This document shows, one piece after another, positions 17,718 through 26,941 of a stretch of 64,000 bases of DNA. The notes beneath the pieces are model-generated. The model saw only the letters and a list, made by a program, of their open reading frames with translations, was not told the DNA's origin and did not search any database. Location of the stretch: assembly GCA_965216255.1 (NCBI GenBank), contig OZ244148.1, positions 2,852,001 through 2,916,000 on the forward strand. The letters run 5' to 3'. Made by a program: the position numbers and the translations under genes. Source of the DNA: G965216255 sp965216255 (GTDB lineage: Bacteria > Bacteroidota > Rhodothermia > Rhodothermales > Bin80). Position 1 is the stretch's first letter. Every line of letters begins with the position of its first letter.

Positions 17718-18513
17718 CATGAAGACGCCGCGACAGCGGATCTGGAGCGGGCTGTACACACGGGACTGAAGGATCTGCGCTTGCCGGCCATACGGGCCTG
17801 TTACCAACAGAAGGCCGACTTGGCCCGACGGGAGTCGATGAGCGCTTCCTGCTGGAGCTCATCGAGCAGGAGCAGCAACAACGACATAGCAACCGAATTC
17901 ATCGCTGGTTGCACCAGTCGCGGCTGCCACTGCAGAAGACGCTGGACACCTTCGATCGGGGCCGGTTGCCGGTACGGATAGACCACCACCTGAGCGTGCT
18001 CTTGGAGGAGGCTTCTTGGAGAGCCGGCAGAACGTTCTGGCCTTTGGGCCACCTGGCAGTGGCAAGACGCACCTGTTGTGTGCCCTGGGCCGCGAACTGA
18101 TCTTCCAGCGGCGTCGCGAATACCATTGCAGCACGCTCGTGCAGGAGATGCTCAGGGCCAAACGGGAGCTGCGCCTGCCACAGCTCCTGAAGCGGCTCTC
18201 GCGCTACCAGGCGCTCACCACCCGTGCCATAGGGTACGTCCAGCACAGCCGGCAGGAGACGGAGGTGCAGTTCCTACTTTTGTCGCAGCGCTACGAACGG
18301 GGCAGCGTTCTACTGACGAGCAATCTGGCGTTTTCGCAGTGGGAGCGCATCTTCAAGGATCCGATGACCACGGCAGCGGCCATAGACCGGCTGGTACATC
18401 ACAGCGTGATTTTGGAGCTGAACCTGCCCAGCTATCGGCTGGAGGTCTCTAAGAGGCGCCAGGAGGCCGAGCATCAAGCAGAGACCGCTCCCGCAGAAGC
18501 CTTGCCGTCCTGA
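17718..18513 (+). pseudogene. Decayed IS21-family helper ATPase IstB
   Basis: Several frames together give an IstB-like AAA ATPase. The N-terminal part (RFLLELIEQEQQQR, HQSRLPLQKTLDTFDRGRLP) is frameshifted relative to the P-loop part (ESRQNVLAFGPPGSGKTHLL at about 18016-18075). From there an open stretch runs to 18513 with ATPase sequence, including LLTSNLAFSQWERIFKDP and AIDRLVHHSVILELNLPSYR, which is the conserved IstB C-terminus. A Walker B segment of the usual LLIDD type is missing (the region around YQALTTRAIGYVQHS reads through a shifted frame), so it is inactive. Confidence 0.8.
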
Positions 18514-18783
18514 CGCTGTCCTCGCGCTCATAGCTACTCCTGACCCGCCATAGGCTCCAGGACAGACGCGGTCCTGCCACATGCCGCGTGCAGACCGCTG
18601 ACCTGTTCGGCGGACGGGAGGAACTCATGCAGTCCCGGCCTTACGCGAACGCAGCCGTTTCCAGGGGCCATGCGTCCCTCCGGTCGTTACCCGTGCCGGC
18701 CGGGGTCAAAAAACTGAACTCGGCCTTCCTTCTTAACCACATCTTCATTGTCGTCGATACCCTTTACTATTGACGTTGATCAT

Positions 18784-19214
18784 CTGGGCGTGGAGAAGTC
18801 ATATACCCGGCCCTACTGCTGCAATGACAATCCGTACAGTGAGGCGCAGTTCAAGAGCATGAAGTACCGCCCGACCTACCGGGAGCACTTTGGTTCGCCG
18901 GAGGATGCCAATGCCTGGGCACGGGAGTTCTTCCACTGGTACAACCATGTCCACTACCACATCGGCCTTGCCCTCATGCATCCCGGTCGGTCCACTATGG
19001 CAAGGTCCGCTAAGTTCGGGCCGCGCGTACTGGAGGCCGCATACGAGGGTATCCCGAGCGTTTTGTGCGCGGCGTACCTAAGGTGCCCATGCCTCCAAAC
19101 GTAGTCTGGATCAACAAGCCTTCAGACCTAAACCTCCAGGGATCAAGCGTCGCGGTCCGCAGAAAGCGCCGTCGCGAATTCTATCTCAAACGCGAATCGT
19201 CGCCGCCCCAATGA
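18784..19214 (+). pseudogene. IS3-family transposase OrfB, C-terminal fragment
   Basis: The region reads LGVEKSYTRPYCCNDNPYSE, AQFKSMKYRPTYREHFGSPE and FFHWYNHVHYHIGLALMHPG, which is the OrfB C-terminal half with the final catalytic Glu (NPYSEAQFK). A frameshift near 19055 is followed by RGVPKVPMPPNVVWINKPSD, the usual family end. The segment fits as the distal part of the OrfB whose beginning lies at 13810-14249, though about 90-100 codons of the integrase domain between them are missing. Confidence 0.75.
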
Positions 19215-19721
19215 AACCCTCCGAGTTCACTAAGCCTTCGGGAAAAGTGTCTCATTTTATTGGGCACACACCACCGTCATTCGGCTAAATGCTTACAAGG
19301 TCTTGCCGTCTCGTCTGCTAGAGGCTCAGGAGCACACGCATCGGAGCCCAACCGTAAGTGCTGGAATATCGTTCTATGCCGTACACCTGCGCGGCTGAGA
19401 CTGCTCATGATGTGCTGACACGCCTCGAGCTCGTTCGGGGCACGAAGGCAAGCTGGCGCCGCAGTCAAGATGCGGCCCAGAGGAGATGTGCTTCCATGCC
19501 CGCCGGGTGCCGTGCTTCTAATCCTTCCACGGCAAGGTTCCTGCCACACCGGTGCTACGTGGAAGCGGTCCTGACGCTGCAGCAGTAAGAGGTGCCTGGG
19601 GATGTCGAGGTGTCGCCTATTCTCCGACGTCAATTCGACCATTGCCGCAAAAAGATGAGTGGGTGCAACCCCACGGGCTTAGCCCGTGGCTCTGGGTGGG
19701 CATGTCCTATCCTGCATGCTG
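19215..19721. other. Gene-free interval between the IS pile and tRNA-Ser
   Basis: No gene is recognised in these roughly 500 bases. The reading frames present on both strands are short and have no family motifs. The only structured element seen is a hairpin at 19671-19689. Confidence 0.55.
19671..19689. repeat. Hairpin CCACGGGC-TTA-GCCCGTGG
   Basis: An 8-bp perfect GC-rich stem (19671-19678 with 19682-19689) and a TTA loop. The sequence is like subterminal hairpins of IS200/IS605 elements or dispersed REP units. No TnpA frame is nearby, so it would be a solo remnant. Confidence 0.5.
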
Positions 19722-19809
19722 CGGAGAGGGAGGGATTCGAACCCTCGGTACCCGTTTGAGGTACACTCGCTTTCCAGGCGAGCCCGTTCGGCCACTCCGG
19801 CACCTCTCC
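19722..19809 (-). tRNA. tRNA-Ser (anticodon GGA)
   Basis: On the minus strand the acceptor GGAGAGG pairs with CCTCTCC. The anticodon stem CTCGC/GCGAG encloses CTGGAAA, giving GGA, and a long variable arm (GTACC...GGTAC type) is present as expected for serine. The T loop is TTCGAAT. The discriminator is G and CCA is not encoded. Confidence 0.94.
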
Positions 19810-19832
19810 ATTCGTCACGGCGACGTTAGTGG

Positions 19833-20402
19833 TTACACCTCCATGATTTCCTCCTCCTTGCGGGCCAGGATCTGGTCTACGGTGTTGATGAAGCCGTTTG
19901 TCAGTGTTTGCAATTCATCTTCGGCCTGATAGCGCATGTCTTCCGAAAGGTGCTCCTCTGCCTGCGTCGACTTGATATGGTCCTTGGCGTGCCGGCGGAT
20001 GTTACGAACGGAAATCTTTGCAGCTTCCCCCTGCTTCCGCGCCGACCTGGCGAGGTTTCGCCGGCGCTCCTCGGATAGAGGAGGAACAGGGATACGAATG
20101 ATGACCCCGTCATTGGACGGATTAAGGCCAAGGTTGCTTGCAATGATAGCCTGTTCAATGGCCCGAAGCACCGAATTATCCCACGGCGACACCACCAAAA
20201 GGTCTGGCTGGGGGGCGGTCACGCTGGCGAGCTGGTTTAGCGGTGTAGAGCTGCCATAGTAGGGAACGCGCACATTCTGCAACATGGATGGAGAGGCGCG
20301 GCCTGCGCGGATGGCCTGTAGTTCCGATCTGAGATGCCCAATGGTTTTATCCATATGGTCCCGTGCATCCTCCAGAATCAATTCCAGTAGCTCGTCTAGC
20401 AT
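19833..20402 (-). CDS. frr: Ribosome recycling factor
   Basis: A 189-residue protein with the family arrangement: an N-terminal helix (HMDKTIGHLRSELQAIRAGRASPSMLQNVRV), the domain II beta region (YYGSSTPLNQLASVTAPQPDLLVVSPWD), then PPLSEERRRNLARSARKQGE and C-terminal helices. It releases post-termination ribosomes together with EF-G. It lies directly downstream of pyrH (34 bases) at the end of the rplM-rpsI-rpsB-tsf-pyrH-frr minus-strand cluster, a conserved bacterial order. Confidence 0.96.
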   Translation of the reverse strand: MLDELLELILEDARDHMDKTIGHLRSELQAIRAGRASPSMLQNVRVPYYGSSTPLNQLASVTAPQPDLLVVSPWDNSVLRAIEQAIIASNLGLNPSNDGVIIRIPVPPLSEERRRNLARSARKQGEAAKISVRNIRRHAKDHIKSTQAEEHLSEDMRYQAEDELQTLTNGFINTVDQILARKEEEIMEV

Positions 20403-20436
20403 GGCGAGACCTCCGTAATGCTCCTAGCGTAATGCG

Positions 20437-21180
20437 TCACGCAGCACCGCGGTCCCAGTGGATGCGGGTCCCGACGGGTTCTCCTCGCACAACTCGCAGA
20501 AGGTCGCTCTCGGCGTGGATGTTGAATACGATAATGGGCAGACCAGGCTCTTGGCACAACGTAAATGCTGTTCTGTCCATTACGCGGAGCCCCCTACGAA
20601 TTGCCTCTTCACCGGGAAGCGTGGGATAGTGCATAGCGGAAGGGTCCTTTTCCGGATCGCTGCTGTACACGCCCCCTACGCGGGTAGCCTTGATGAGCAC
20701 ATCTGCGTCGATCTCGAGAGCACGAAGGGCGCCGGCGGTGTCAGTGGTAAAATATGGATTACCCGTACCGCCCCCAAAGATAACCACTCTGCCCTTTTCC
20801 AGATGTCGTACGGCCCGACGACGGATAAACGGCTCTGCGATCTGCTCCATTTCAATGCTTGATTGCAGCCTTGTTTCGACACCGAGTTGCTCGAGGGCAT
20901 CTTGGAGCGCCATCGCGTTGATCATCGTGGCCAGCATTCCCATGTAGTCGGCGTGGGAGCGTGTCATGCCGCTGGTTGCGGCCTCCACGCCACGAAAGAT
21001 ATTGCCGCCCCCGATTACGAGGGCCGTCTGGACGCCGGCCTTTACCACGGTGTGGATTTCCCGCGCATACCACGACAGGACATGACGATCTATGCCGAAG
21101 GCCTGCTTACCTAAAAGTGCGGTCCCACTCAGCTTTAGTAGGATACGGCGGTATGCTACAGGAGGCGCCTGTATTTGCAT
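20437..21180 (-). CDS. pyrH: UMP kinase
   Basis: The ATG at 21180 gives 247 residues starting MQIQAPPVAYRRILLKLSGT. The frame stays open upstream into tsf, but that extension is antisense-like filler and is not conserved. Amino-acid kinase motifs are present: KLSGTALLG, VIGGGNIFRG, HADYMGMLATMINAMAL, VVIFGGGTGNPYFTTDTA, and KATRVGGVYSSDPEKDP. It phosphorylates UMP to UDP and is normally a hexamer regulated by GTP and UTP. It sits between tsf (37 bases upstream) and frr. Confidence 0.95.
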   Translation of the reverse strand: MQIQAPPVAYRRILLKLSGTALLGKQAFGIDRHVLSWYAREIHTVVKAGVQTALVIGGGNIFRGVEAATSGMTRSHADYMGMLATMINAMALQDALEQLGVETRLQSSIEMEQIAEPFIRRRAVRHLEKGRVVIFGGGTGNPYFTTDTAGALRALEIDADVLIKATRVGGVYSSDPEKDPSAMHYPTLPGEEAIRRGLRVMDRTAFTLCQEPGLPIIVFNIHAESDLLRVVRGEPVGTRIHWDRGAA

Positions 21181-21217
21181 GACCTTGGGTGCAGCGCGCG
21201 TGGGTGATTCTCTGCGC

Positions 21218-22048
21218 TCAGTTGCCCAACGCAAATCGGACAAATCCACGGACTTCGACGCCAGAACGCACAAGGACATCCCTGACTCGGACCGAAGCGT
21301 CCTTGACGAAGGGCTGCTCAACGAGCACGTTGTCCTTGAAGTACCGCTCCAGTTTGCCTTGGGCAATTCGGTCAACAATTCTTTCTGGCTTGCCTTCCAT
21401 GCGTGCAGCCTCACGTGCAATTTCGAGCTCCTTTTCTTGCACGGAAGCCGGAACGTCGGTACGCAGGGTTGCGACGGGATCGAGGGCCGCAACTTGCATG
21501 GCCACGTCACGGCCTGCCGTATCAAGTTTGCCGTTGCCAACCATTTCGACAAGAACGCCCAAGCGGGACCCCGGATGCGTATACGCGACGATTCTTCCGT
21601 CGTTGCTCTGAAGCAGACCAAAGCGCCGAATCCCGAGCTTCTCCCCAATTTTGCCCGTGAGATCGGTCAGTGCCTCTTGAACCGTACGGCCGCCCGTGAA
21701 TTCGAGAGCCAGGAGCATCTCCAGATCTGCAGGCAGCGAGCGAAGGATTACGCCGCCGACCGCATGTGCGAAATCAGAAAACACCTCGTTGCGTGCCACG
21801 AAGTCGGTTTCGCAGTTCACTTCTACCAGAATGCCCGTTCGCCCATCATCGGAAAGCTCCGCGACGATCAGCCCCTGGTTGGCCTCGCGTTCTGCCCGTT
21901 TGGCAGCTACTTTCTGCCCTTTCTTGCGCAAGAGATCGATGGCTTTCTCAAAGTCACCGCCCGCTTCCTGCAGGGCACGTTTGCTGTCCATCATACCAGC
22001 CCCGGTCATGTCGCGAAGCTTCTTTACGTCTTTAGCAGTGATAGGCAT
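21218..22048 (-). CDS. tsf: Translation elongation factor Ts
   Basis: The ATG at 22048 gives 276 residues beginning MPITAKDVKKLRDMTGAGMM, the classic UBA-domain N-terminus. KGQKVAAKRAEREANQGLI and the EF-Tu-contacting CETDFVARN follow, and the C-terminal dimerisation part ends FVRFALGN. The open frame upstream of 22048 overlaps rpsB and is not part of the protein. It is the nucleotide exchange factor for EF-Tu. It follows rpsB by 34 bases in the same operon. Confidence 0.96.
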   Translation of the reverse strand: MPITAKDVKKLRDMTGAGMMDSKRALQEAGGDFEKAIDLLRKKGQKVAAKRAEREANQGLIVAELSDDGRTGILVEVNCETDFVARNEVFSDFAHAVGGVILRSLPADLEMLLALEFTGGRTVQEALTDLTGKIGEKLGIRRFGLLQSNDGRIVAYTHPGSRLGVLVEMVGNGKLDTAGRDVAMQVAALDPVATLRTDVPASVQEKELEIAREAARMEGKPERIVDRIAQGKLERYFKDNVLVEQPFVKDASVRVRDVLVRSGVEVRGFVRFALGN

Positions 22049-22082
22049 GGCTGCGGCGAAGGGGTTGCGGAATGGTCGGAGA

Positions 22083-22865
22083 TTACCCTCCCTGCTGTTT
22101 TTGCTGCTCAAGTTTTCGGGTCGCCTGCTCGATTTCACGTTGTTTGCGGCCTTCCGTGATTGCACCAGAAATTGCGGTGGATACAATCTTGATTGATTTG
22201 AAGGCGTCGTCATTGCACGGAACGACATAATCGACCAGATCGGGGTCGCAATTACTATCGACCATGGCGATAATGGGTATTCCGAGCTTGCGGGCCTCGG
22301 CCACGGCAATGTGTTCGCGTCTTATGTCCACGACAAATAGGGCGCCCGGCATGCGGGCCATATCCGCTATCCCGCTGAGGTTGCGTTCCAGCTTAAGTCG
22401 CTCACGCCCTTTCATGAGGCGCTCTTTCTTCTTCAGTTGGTCGAGGGTACCATCCTTTTCCATCTTGACCAGATCTTCCATGCGGCGAATGCTCTTTCGA
22501 ATGGTCTGGAAGTTGGTCAGGGTCCCACCGAGCCAGCGCTCCACGACGTACGGGCTCTCGCAGTCGGAAGCACACTGGCGCACCGTATCCTTGGCCTGCT
22601 TCTTCGTGCCGACGAAGAGGATACGCTTTCCTTGCTTTGCAAATCTTGCGGCGACATTGGCTGCGGCATCAAGCATTTCCTGGGTGCGTACCAGGTCAAT
22701 AATATGGATGCCATTGCGCTCCATAAAGATGTACGGGCGCATCTTTGGATTCCAACGGCTGGAAAGGTGGCCAAAATGGGTGCCGGCCCGCAGAAGATCT
22801 TCTATCTGGACCCGATGGTGGTTGACCGGCTGCGCCGGCTCTGTGACGGGGGCGGGAGTTTCCAT
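22083..22865 (-). CDS. rpsB: 30S ribosomal protein S2
   Basis: Starting at the ATG at 22865 the protein has 260 residues. The conserved part begins VQIEDLLRAGTHFGHLSSRW and continues with MRPYIFMERNGIHIIDL, LFVGTKKQAKDTV, ERWLGGTLTNFQTIRKSI, and VVDIRREHIAVAEARKLGIP with IAMVDSNCDPD. An in-frame start at 22943 would add 26 residues; the shorter form is nearer to family length, but neither has a clear Shine-Dalgarno sequence. The tail (EQATRKLEQQKQQGG) is a charged extension. It is followed by tsf. Confidence 0.95.
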   Translation of the reverse strand: METPAPVTEPAQPVNHHRVQIEDLLRAGTHFGHLSSRWNPKMRPYIFMERNGIHIIDLVRTQEMLDAAANVAARFAKQGKRILFVGTKKQAKDTVRQCASDCESPYVVERWLGGTLTNFQTIRKSIRRMEDLVKMEKDGTLDQLKKKERLMKGRERLKLERNLSGIADMARMPGALFVVDIRREHIAVAEARKLGIPIIAMVDSNCDPDLVDYVVPCNDDAFKSIKIVSTAISGAITEGRKQREIEQATRKLEQQKQQGG

Positions 22866-22969
22866 GTATGTATTCGGATGGGGTTGGTCCGCTACCATCG
22901 TCTGTTGACCGGCAAAACCCTGGTGGGGCACCCCGCTGGTCATCGGATGGTATGGGAAGTTTGTGCAGC

Positions 22970-23365
22970 TTAGCGCTTCGAAAACTGGAAGCGCTTGCGC
23001 GCCTTGGGTTGGCCGTACTTCTTGCGTTCGACCATCCGTGGATCACGTGTGAGCAGCCCGGCTGCGCGCAGGGCAGGGCGATACTCTTCGTTTGACTTTA
23101 CCAAGGCGCGGGCTATGCCAAGTCGGATGGCTTCGGACTGTCCTGTAAGCCCGCCCCCGTGAACATTCACCAGCACGTCAACCGAGCCGGCCATCTCGGT
23201 AATCGATAGCGGGGACAGCACAGTGCGTCGCCGGGTTGCAAAGCGGAAGTAAACGTCAAGTGGGCGCCGGTTGATGATTACTTGGCCGGACCCTGGGCGG
23301 ACATAAACGCGAGCCGTGGAAGTCTTGCGCCGGCCAACAGCGCTGATTTGGTCCAGAGAAGCCAT
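22970..23365 (-). CDS. rpsI: 30S ribosomal protein S9
   Basis: A 131-residue protein with SAVGRRKTSTARVYVRPGSG, NVHGGGLTGQSEAIRLGIAR, GLLTRDPRMVERKKYGQPKA and the C-terminal RKRFQFSKR, whose final Lys-Arg reaches the ribosomal P site. It follows rplM by 13 bases, the universal L13-S9 pair. Confidence 0.97.
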   Translation of the reverse strand: MASLDQISAVGRRKTSTARVYVRPGSGQVIINRRPLDVYFRFATRRRTVLSPLSITEMAGSVDVLVNVHGGGLTGQSEAIRLGIARALVKSNEEYRPALRAAGLLTRDPRMVERKKYGQPKARKRFQFSKR

Positions 23366-23378
23366 GACTCTAGGTAGC

Positions 23379-23822
23379 TTAAAGCTCGAGAATGTGAGGT
23401 TGCTGCGCGACGTGCGGATGCGTAGGCATGGCGTAAACCTTCAGCTTTCGCAGCATGCTGCGCCCGAGGGGACCCTTGGGAAGCATCCCCTTTACCGCGT
23501 GCCGAAGAATGTATTCAGGGCGCCGGGCACGCACAGCCGCTGCATTTCGTTCTTTGAGTCCGCTCGGATAGCCGCTATAGGAGTAGTAACGTTTTTCTGC
23601 CTCCTTGTTACCGGTAAAGCGCACCTTGTCGGCATTGATGATAATCACAAAGTCTCCGGTATCCACATGCGGAGTGTAAGAAGGCTTGTGCTTTCCCCGT
23701 AGGACCGACGCGATTTTGGAGGCCAGACGACCTACGATCTGGTGTTCGGCATCAACGACATACCAGGTGCGCCGGACGTCGGCAGATCTGGCGCTATGTG
23801 TCTTATAGCTGCGGGTGTCCAT
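23379..23822 (-). CDS. rplM: 50S ribosomal protein L13
   Basis: The ATG at 23822 gives 147 residues starting MDTRSYKTHSARSADVRRTW. An upstream in-frame start at 23873 exists but adds unconserved residues. Family segments: WYVVDAEHQIVGRLASKIAS, GDFVIIINADKVRFTGNK, RRPEYILRHAVKGMLPKGPL, and LKVYAMPTHPHVAQQP. It heads the minus-strand translation cluster. Confidence 0.96.
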   Translation of the reverse strand: MDTRSYKTHSARSADVRRTWYVVDAEHQIVGRLASKIASVLRGKHKPSYTPHVDTGDFVIIINADKVRFTGNKEAEKRYYSYSGYPSGLKERNAAAVRARRPEYILRHAVKGMLPKGPLGRSMLRKLKVYAMPTHPHVAQQPHILEL

Positions 23823-23908
23823 GGTGATACAATTATGAAGGTCGTCCGTAAGCACAGCCACATGAAACGCCAACGGCGATGCAATGGTTCGAAGAAAAAA
23901 GATTAAGT

Positions 23909-25036
23909 CTAGGCGTACGTATTCAGCATTACAGGCATGATGAGCATCATGATGTCTTCACCGTCCGGCTGCTCAAGAGGAGTAACAATGCCAGCACGGT
24001 CCCTGTGACCCAAATCGAAGGCGATATGATCGGATTCTATGTTCTTCAATACCTCAATCAAATAGTCCCCGTTGAATCCCATTAAGAGATCATCGCTCGA
24101 ATACTCGCACATGATTGTCTCACGCGCTTCGCTGGCACGATCAACGTCTTCCGCCAGGATTTCCGCCGCGTTATTCTTGAAGTGCATCCGAATTTGCCGG
24201 GTGGTCTGTGACGCATATAGACTTACGCGTTGCACAGCGGAGAGCATGCTTTGTCGGTGGACGACGCAGCGCTTGTCATTCTCGCGAGGAATGACGGCCT
24301 CGTAATTCGGATAGCGCGCATCAATCAGACGAGCCAGAACACGGGTATCTTCAAAATTGAAAGAAACGTGGCCTGCGTCGACAATCAATCCGCATAAGCT
24401 GTCGGTGGCAGCACGGGCGGCTAGTATTAGGGCTTTGCTGGGCACGACGAAGGTGGCTGGCTGCTGGCTGCGCAATGCCGTGAGCGTAAATTTTACTAGC
24501 CGGTGGCCGTCTGTGGCTACGACTAGGCCCTGGTTCGTGTCAATATGAAAATATATACCCTTCATCGCCACCCGAAGGCTGTCCGTGCTTACGGCGAATC
24601 CGGTTTTGGAAACGGCTCTGCGAAGGAGAGAGCCACGCGTTTCAATATGTTCGCCGCCGGTAAGTTCAGGTAGCGCTGGGTAGTCGGCTCCGTCATAGCC
24701 ACCCATCTTGTAGACGCCCTGATCCGTGGCCAGGGAGAATCTGTATTCAGTGTCTGCGGAGAAGGTAACGGGCAGATCCGGCAGTGCACGGAGCGTTTCC
24801 GAGAGCCGCTTGGCAGGAACAGCAATACGCTCTATTCCTTCTTCGGACTCGTGGTGCACGTCTATTCGCTTGATGATAGAAACATCAAGATCCGTGGCAC
24901 TCAGGCATAACCGGTCGCCGTCGCGCTCCAGTAAGGCGCACTCTAGAATAGGTAGGTTTGTCTTCGATGGGGTAACGCCGCTAACGGAGGCTAGCGCCTC
25001 ACGAAGCGTGGCGCTGGAAGTTGTGAATCTCATCAA
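23909..25036 (-). CDS. dnaN: DNA polymerase III sliding clamp (beta subunit)
   Basis: A 375-residue three-domain clamp. The N-terminus is MMRFTTSSATLREALASVSG, then TLPILECALLERDGDRLCLSATDLDV. The middle domain has VATDGHRLVKFTLTAL, and the C-terminal domain ends with the conserved MMLIMPVML peptide-pocket segment. It tethers the replicative polymerase to DNA. It lies 47 bases downstream of dnaA in the same orientation, the classic dnaA-dnaN pair beside the origin. Confidence 0.96.
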   Translation of the reverse strand: MMRFTTSSATLREALASVSGVTPSKTNLPILECALLERDGDRLCLSATDLDVSIIKRIDVHHESEEGIERIAVPAKRLSETLRALPDLPVTFSADTEYRFSLATDQGVYKMGGYDGADYPALPELTGGEHIETRGSLLRRAVSKTGFAVSTDSLRVAMKGIYFHIDTNQGLVVATDGHRLVKFTLTALRSQQPATFVVPSKALILAARAATDSLCGLIVDAGHVSFNFEDTRVLARLIDARYPNYEAVIPRENDKRCVVHRQSMLSAVQRVSLYASQTTRQIRMHFKNNAAEILAEDVDRASEARETIMCEYSSDDLLMGFNGDYLIEVLKNIESDHIAFDLGHRDRAGIVTPLEQPDGEDIMMLIMPVMLNTYA

Positions 25037-25083
25037 TTCGCCGCTATTCGTGCTGCATAACGAGGTGTAAGGGCATTGGATCC

Positions 25084-26520
25084 CTAACGGCTTCGCAGCT
25101 CTATCTTGTGTCGGAGGACCTCAACTGTGTCTCGGAATTTAGGGTCGGTCTCAAGTTGATTGTTGACGCTACGATTGGCGTGTATCACTGTGGAATGGTC
25201 ACGGCCGCCGAATTGAAGCCCGATGGTCTTGAGGGAGTGTTGTGTCAGGGCCTTTGAAAAGTACATCGCCAATTGCCGCGCTTGGACGATTTCCCGTTTC
25301 CTAGTCTTGGCCCGGACCAGATCCTGATCTATTTCAAAGTATTCGCAGACAATCGCTTGTATCTGGTCTATGGTGAGCGTTACACGCGTATCCTGGATCA
25401 AATCGCGTAGAATGACCTTGGCCATAGACGCGTTGATCTCTTCGTCGTGCAGCGTAGCATGGGCGAGGAGTCGAATGAGTGCCCCTTCCAACTCGCGAAT
25501 GTTGCTCTTGATGTTGTGAGCAATAAAGTCGATCACGTCCGGAGGGAACTCGATACCGTCATCTGCAGACTTGCGGTTGAGTATCGCGATCCGGGTTTCT
25601 AGTCCAGGTGGCTGTAAATCGGCAGTAAGGCCCCAATGAAAGCGGGACAGGAGTCTGTCTTCGATACCCTGGATGTCACGCGGCGGCCTGTCAGCGGACA
25701 GCACGATTTGCTTACCGATCTGGTGCAGCTCGTTGAAAATGTGAAAGAACTCCTCCTGCGTCTTCTCCTTACCCCCAAAAAACTGGACATCGTCAATTAT
25801 GAGGACATCGATTCCCCGATAAAATTGCGAAAATTTACGCACGTTGTTGTGCTGGATCGAGGTCACGAAATCGTTGGTGAAGCGTTCGCTCGATACATAG
25901 AGAACAGACAGGTCGTCGGATCCGGTGCGTATGCTGTTGCCGATCGCATGGATCAGGTGGGTTTTCCCAAGGCCTACACCGCCATAGATCAGAATAGGGT
26001 TGAAAGCCGTTGCTCCGGGATCCTCGGCGATGGCTAGTGCAGCGCTGCGCGCGAGCCGGTTGCAGTCACCTTCAATGAAATTCTCAAAGGTATACGTGGC
26101 ATTCAGCTGGCAATCAATGCGCGGCTTCGCGGTTGGCTCGCTGAAGAGGTATTCGTCCGCGTAGGCAGTAGGTGGGGGCTGCGGCGGACGGGGACGTGGC
26201 ATGTGGGCCGGAGGCCTTGCCGGTAGCTGCATGGAGGAGTCGCCTTCGTCCAGCCGCTCTATTACGATATCGTAGTAGAGACGCCCGTTCTGGCCCAGTA
26301 CTTTAGTGATGGTCTTGCGCAGAAGGGCGAAATAATGTTCTTCCAGCCATTCGTAGTAAAAGCGACTGGGAAGCTTGACGGTTAGTTTTCGAAGCTCTCC
26401 GGCTGTGGTAAGACTCACGGCCTTGAGGGGTTCGAACCACGTCTTGTAGCTCTGGTAACTGACGTTATCCCGAATGATTTCCAGGCATGATTGCCAGACG
26501 ACTTCCGGAGAATCGTTCAT
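25084..26520 (-). CDS. dnaA: Chromosomal replication initiator DnaA
   Basis: A 478-residue protein. Domain I (1-90) is of the VWQSCLEIIRDNVSYQSYKT type, and a proline-rich domain II linker follows (about 98-125). The AAA+ domain has Walker A at 180-187 (GGVGLGKT), Walker B VLIIDDVQFF and the SADRPPRDIQGIEDRLLSRF sensor/arginine-finger region. Domain IV ends with the DnaA-box-binding signature GRDHSTVIHA. It binds DnaA boxes at oriC and melts the DNA. The upstream intergenic region carries two box-like sites. With rightward genes on the other side, the gene is transcribed away from the presumed origin. Confidence 0.97.
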   Translation of the reverse strand: MNDSPEVVWQSCLEIIRDNVSYQSYKTWFEPLKAVSLTTAGELRKLTVKLPSRFYYEWLEEHYFALLRKTITKVLGQNGRLYYDIVIERLDEGDSSMQLPARPPAHMPRPRPPQPPPTAYADEYLFSEPTAKPRIDCQLNATYTFENFIEGDCNRLARSAALAIAEDPGATAFNPILIYGGVGLGKTHLIHAIGNSIRTGSDDLSVLYVSSERFTNDFVTSIQHNNVRKFSQFYRGIDVLIIDDVQFFGGKEKTQEEFFHIFNELHQIGKQIVLSADRPPRDIQGIEDRLLSRFHWGLTADLQPPGLETRIAILNRKSADDGIEFPPDVIDFIAHNIKSNIRELEGALIRLLAHATLHDEEINASMAKVILRDLIQDTRVTLTIDQIQAIVCEYFEIDQDLVRAKTRKREIVQARQLAMYFSKALTQHSLKTIGLQFGGRDHSTVIHANRSVNNQLETDPKFRDTVEVLRHKIELRSR

Positions 26521-26651
26521 TTGCGAACTGGGTTGCTAGGCCACCAGGCACGTGCGTACCGGCGTATCGGATGTTATGGTCGTGAGTCCCACTATGGACC
26601 AATAAGGAGACGGTAACGGGGTCCAGCTTGAAATGTAAGCATGCGGCCCCT

Positions 26652-26668
26652 GGGCCGTAATACGGCCC
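26652..26668. repeat. Hairpin in the origin region
   Basis: A perfect 7-bp GC-rich inverted repeat (GGGCCGT/ACGGCCC) with loop AAT. It could be a structural part of the origin or a terminator-like element; no T-run follows on the plus strand. Confidence 0.5.
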
Positions 26669-26932
26669 CTTTGGCTGTATACAATATAAAGGGTGAAGCT
26701 GAATTGCTTCATCGTGGCCCTCGGTGTATGCTACAGTTATTCACACTAGCTGGAGGCTACCAGAAGGCGCTGGCAGGTTGCGGAACAAGAATATTATCGG
26801 AGAAAAGGCCATTAACGAAGCCGTCTAACCTATTGATATTATTGCAATAACCTCTTGTATATTGTATTCTGGTCTGAACCGGCGCACCGCACTCAACTTT
26901 CGTGACGCAAAAACGCGGGACTTGCGCACAAC

Positions 26933-26941
26933 TTATCCACA
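26933..26941 (+). promoter_or_regulatory. DnaA box (TTATCCACA)
   Basis: A perfect consensus DnaA-binding 9-mer in the dnaA upstream region. A second site with one mismatch lies about 190 bases away at 26737. Confidence 0.75.

Noticed and set aside
20437..21648. A 403-residue form of UMP kinase reaching into tsf
   Set aside because: The extra N-terminal 156 residues are an antisense-like reading over tsf and have no conserved sequence; the ATG at 21180 gives the normal length.
21218..22309. A 363-residue form of EF-Ts reaching into rpsB
   Set aside because: The canonical N-terminus starts at 22048, and the upstream part only overlaps rpsB in another frame.
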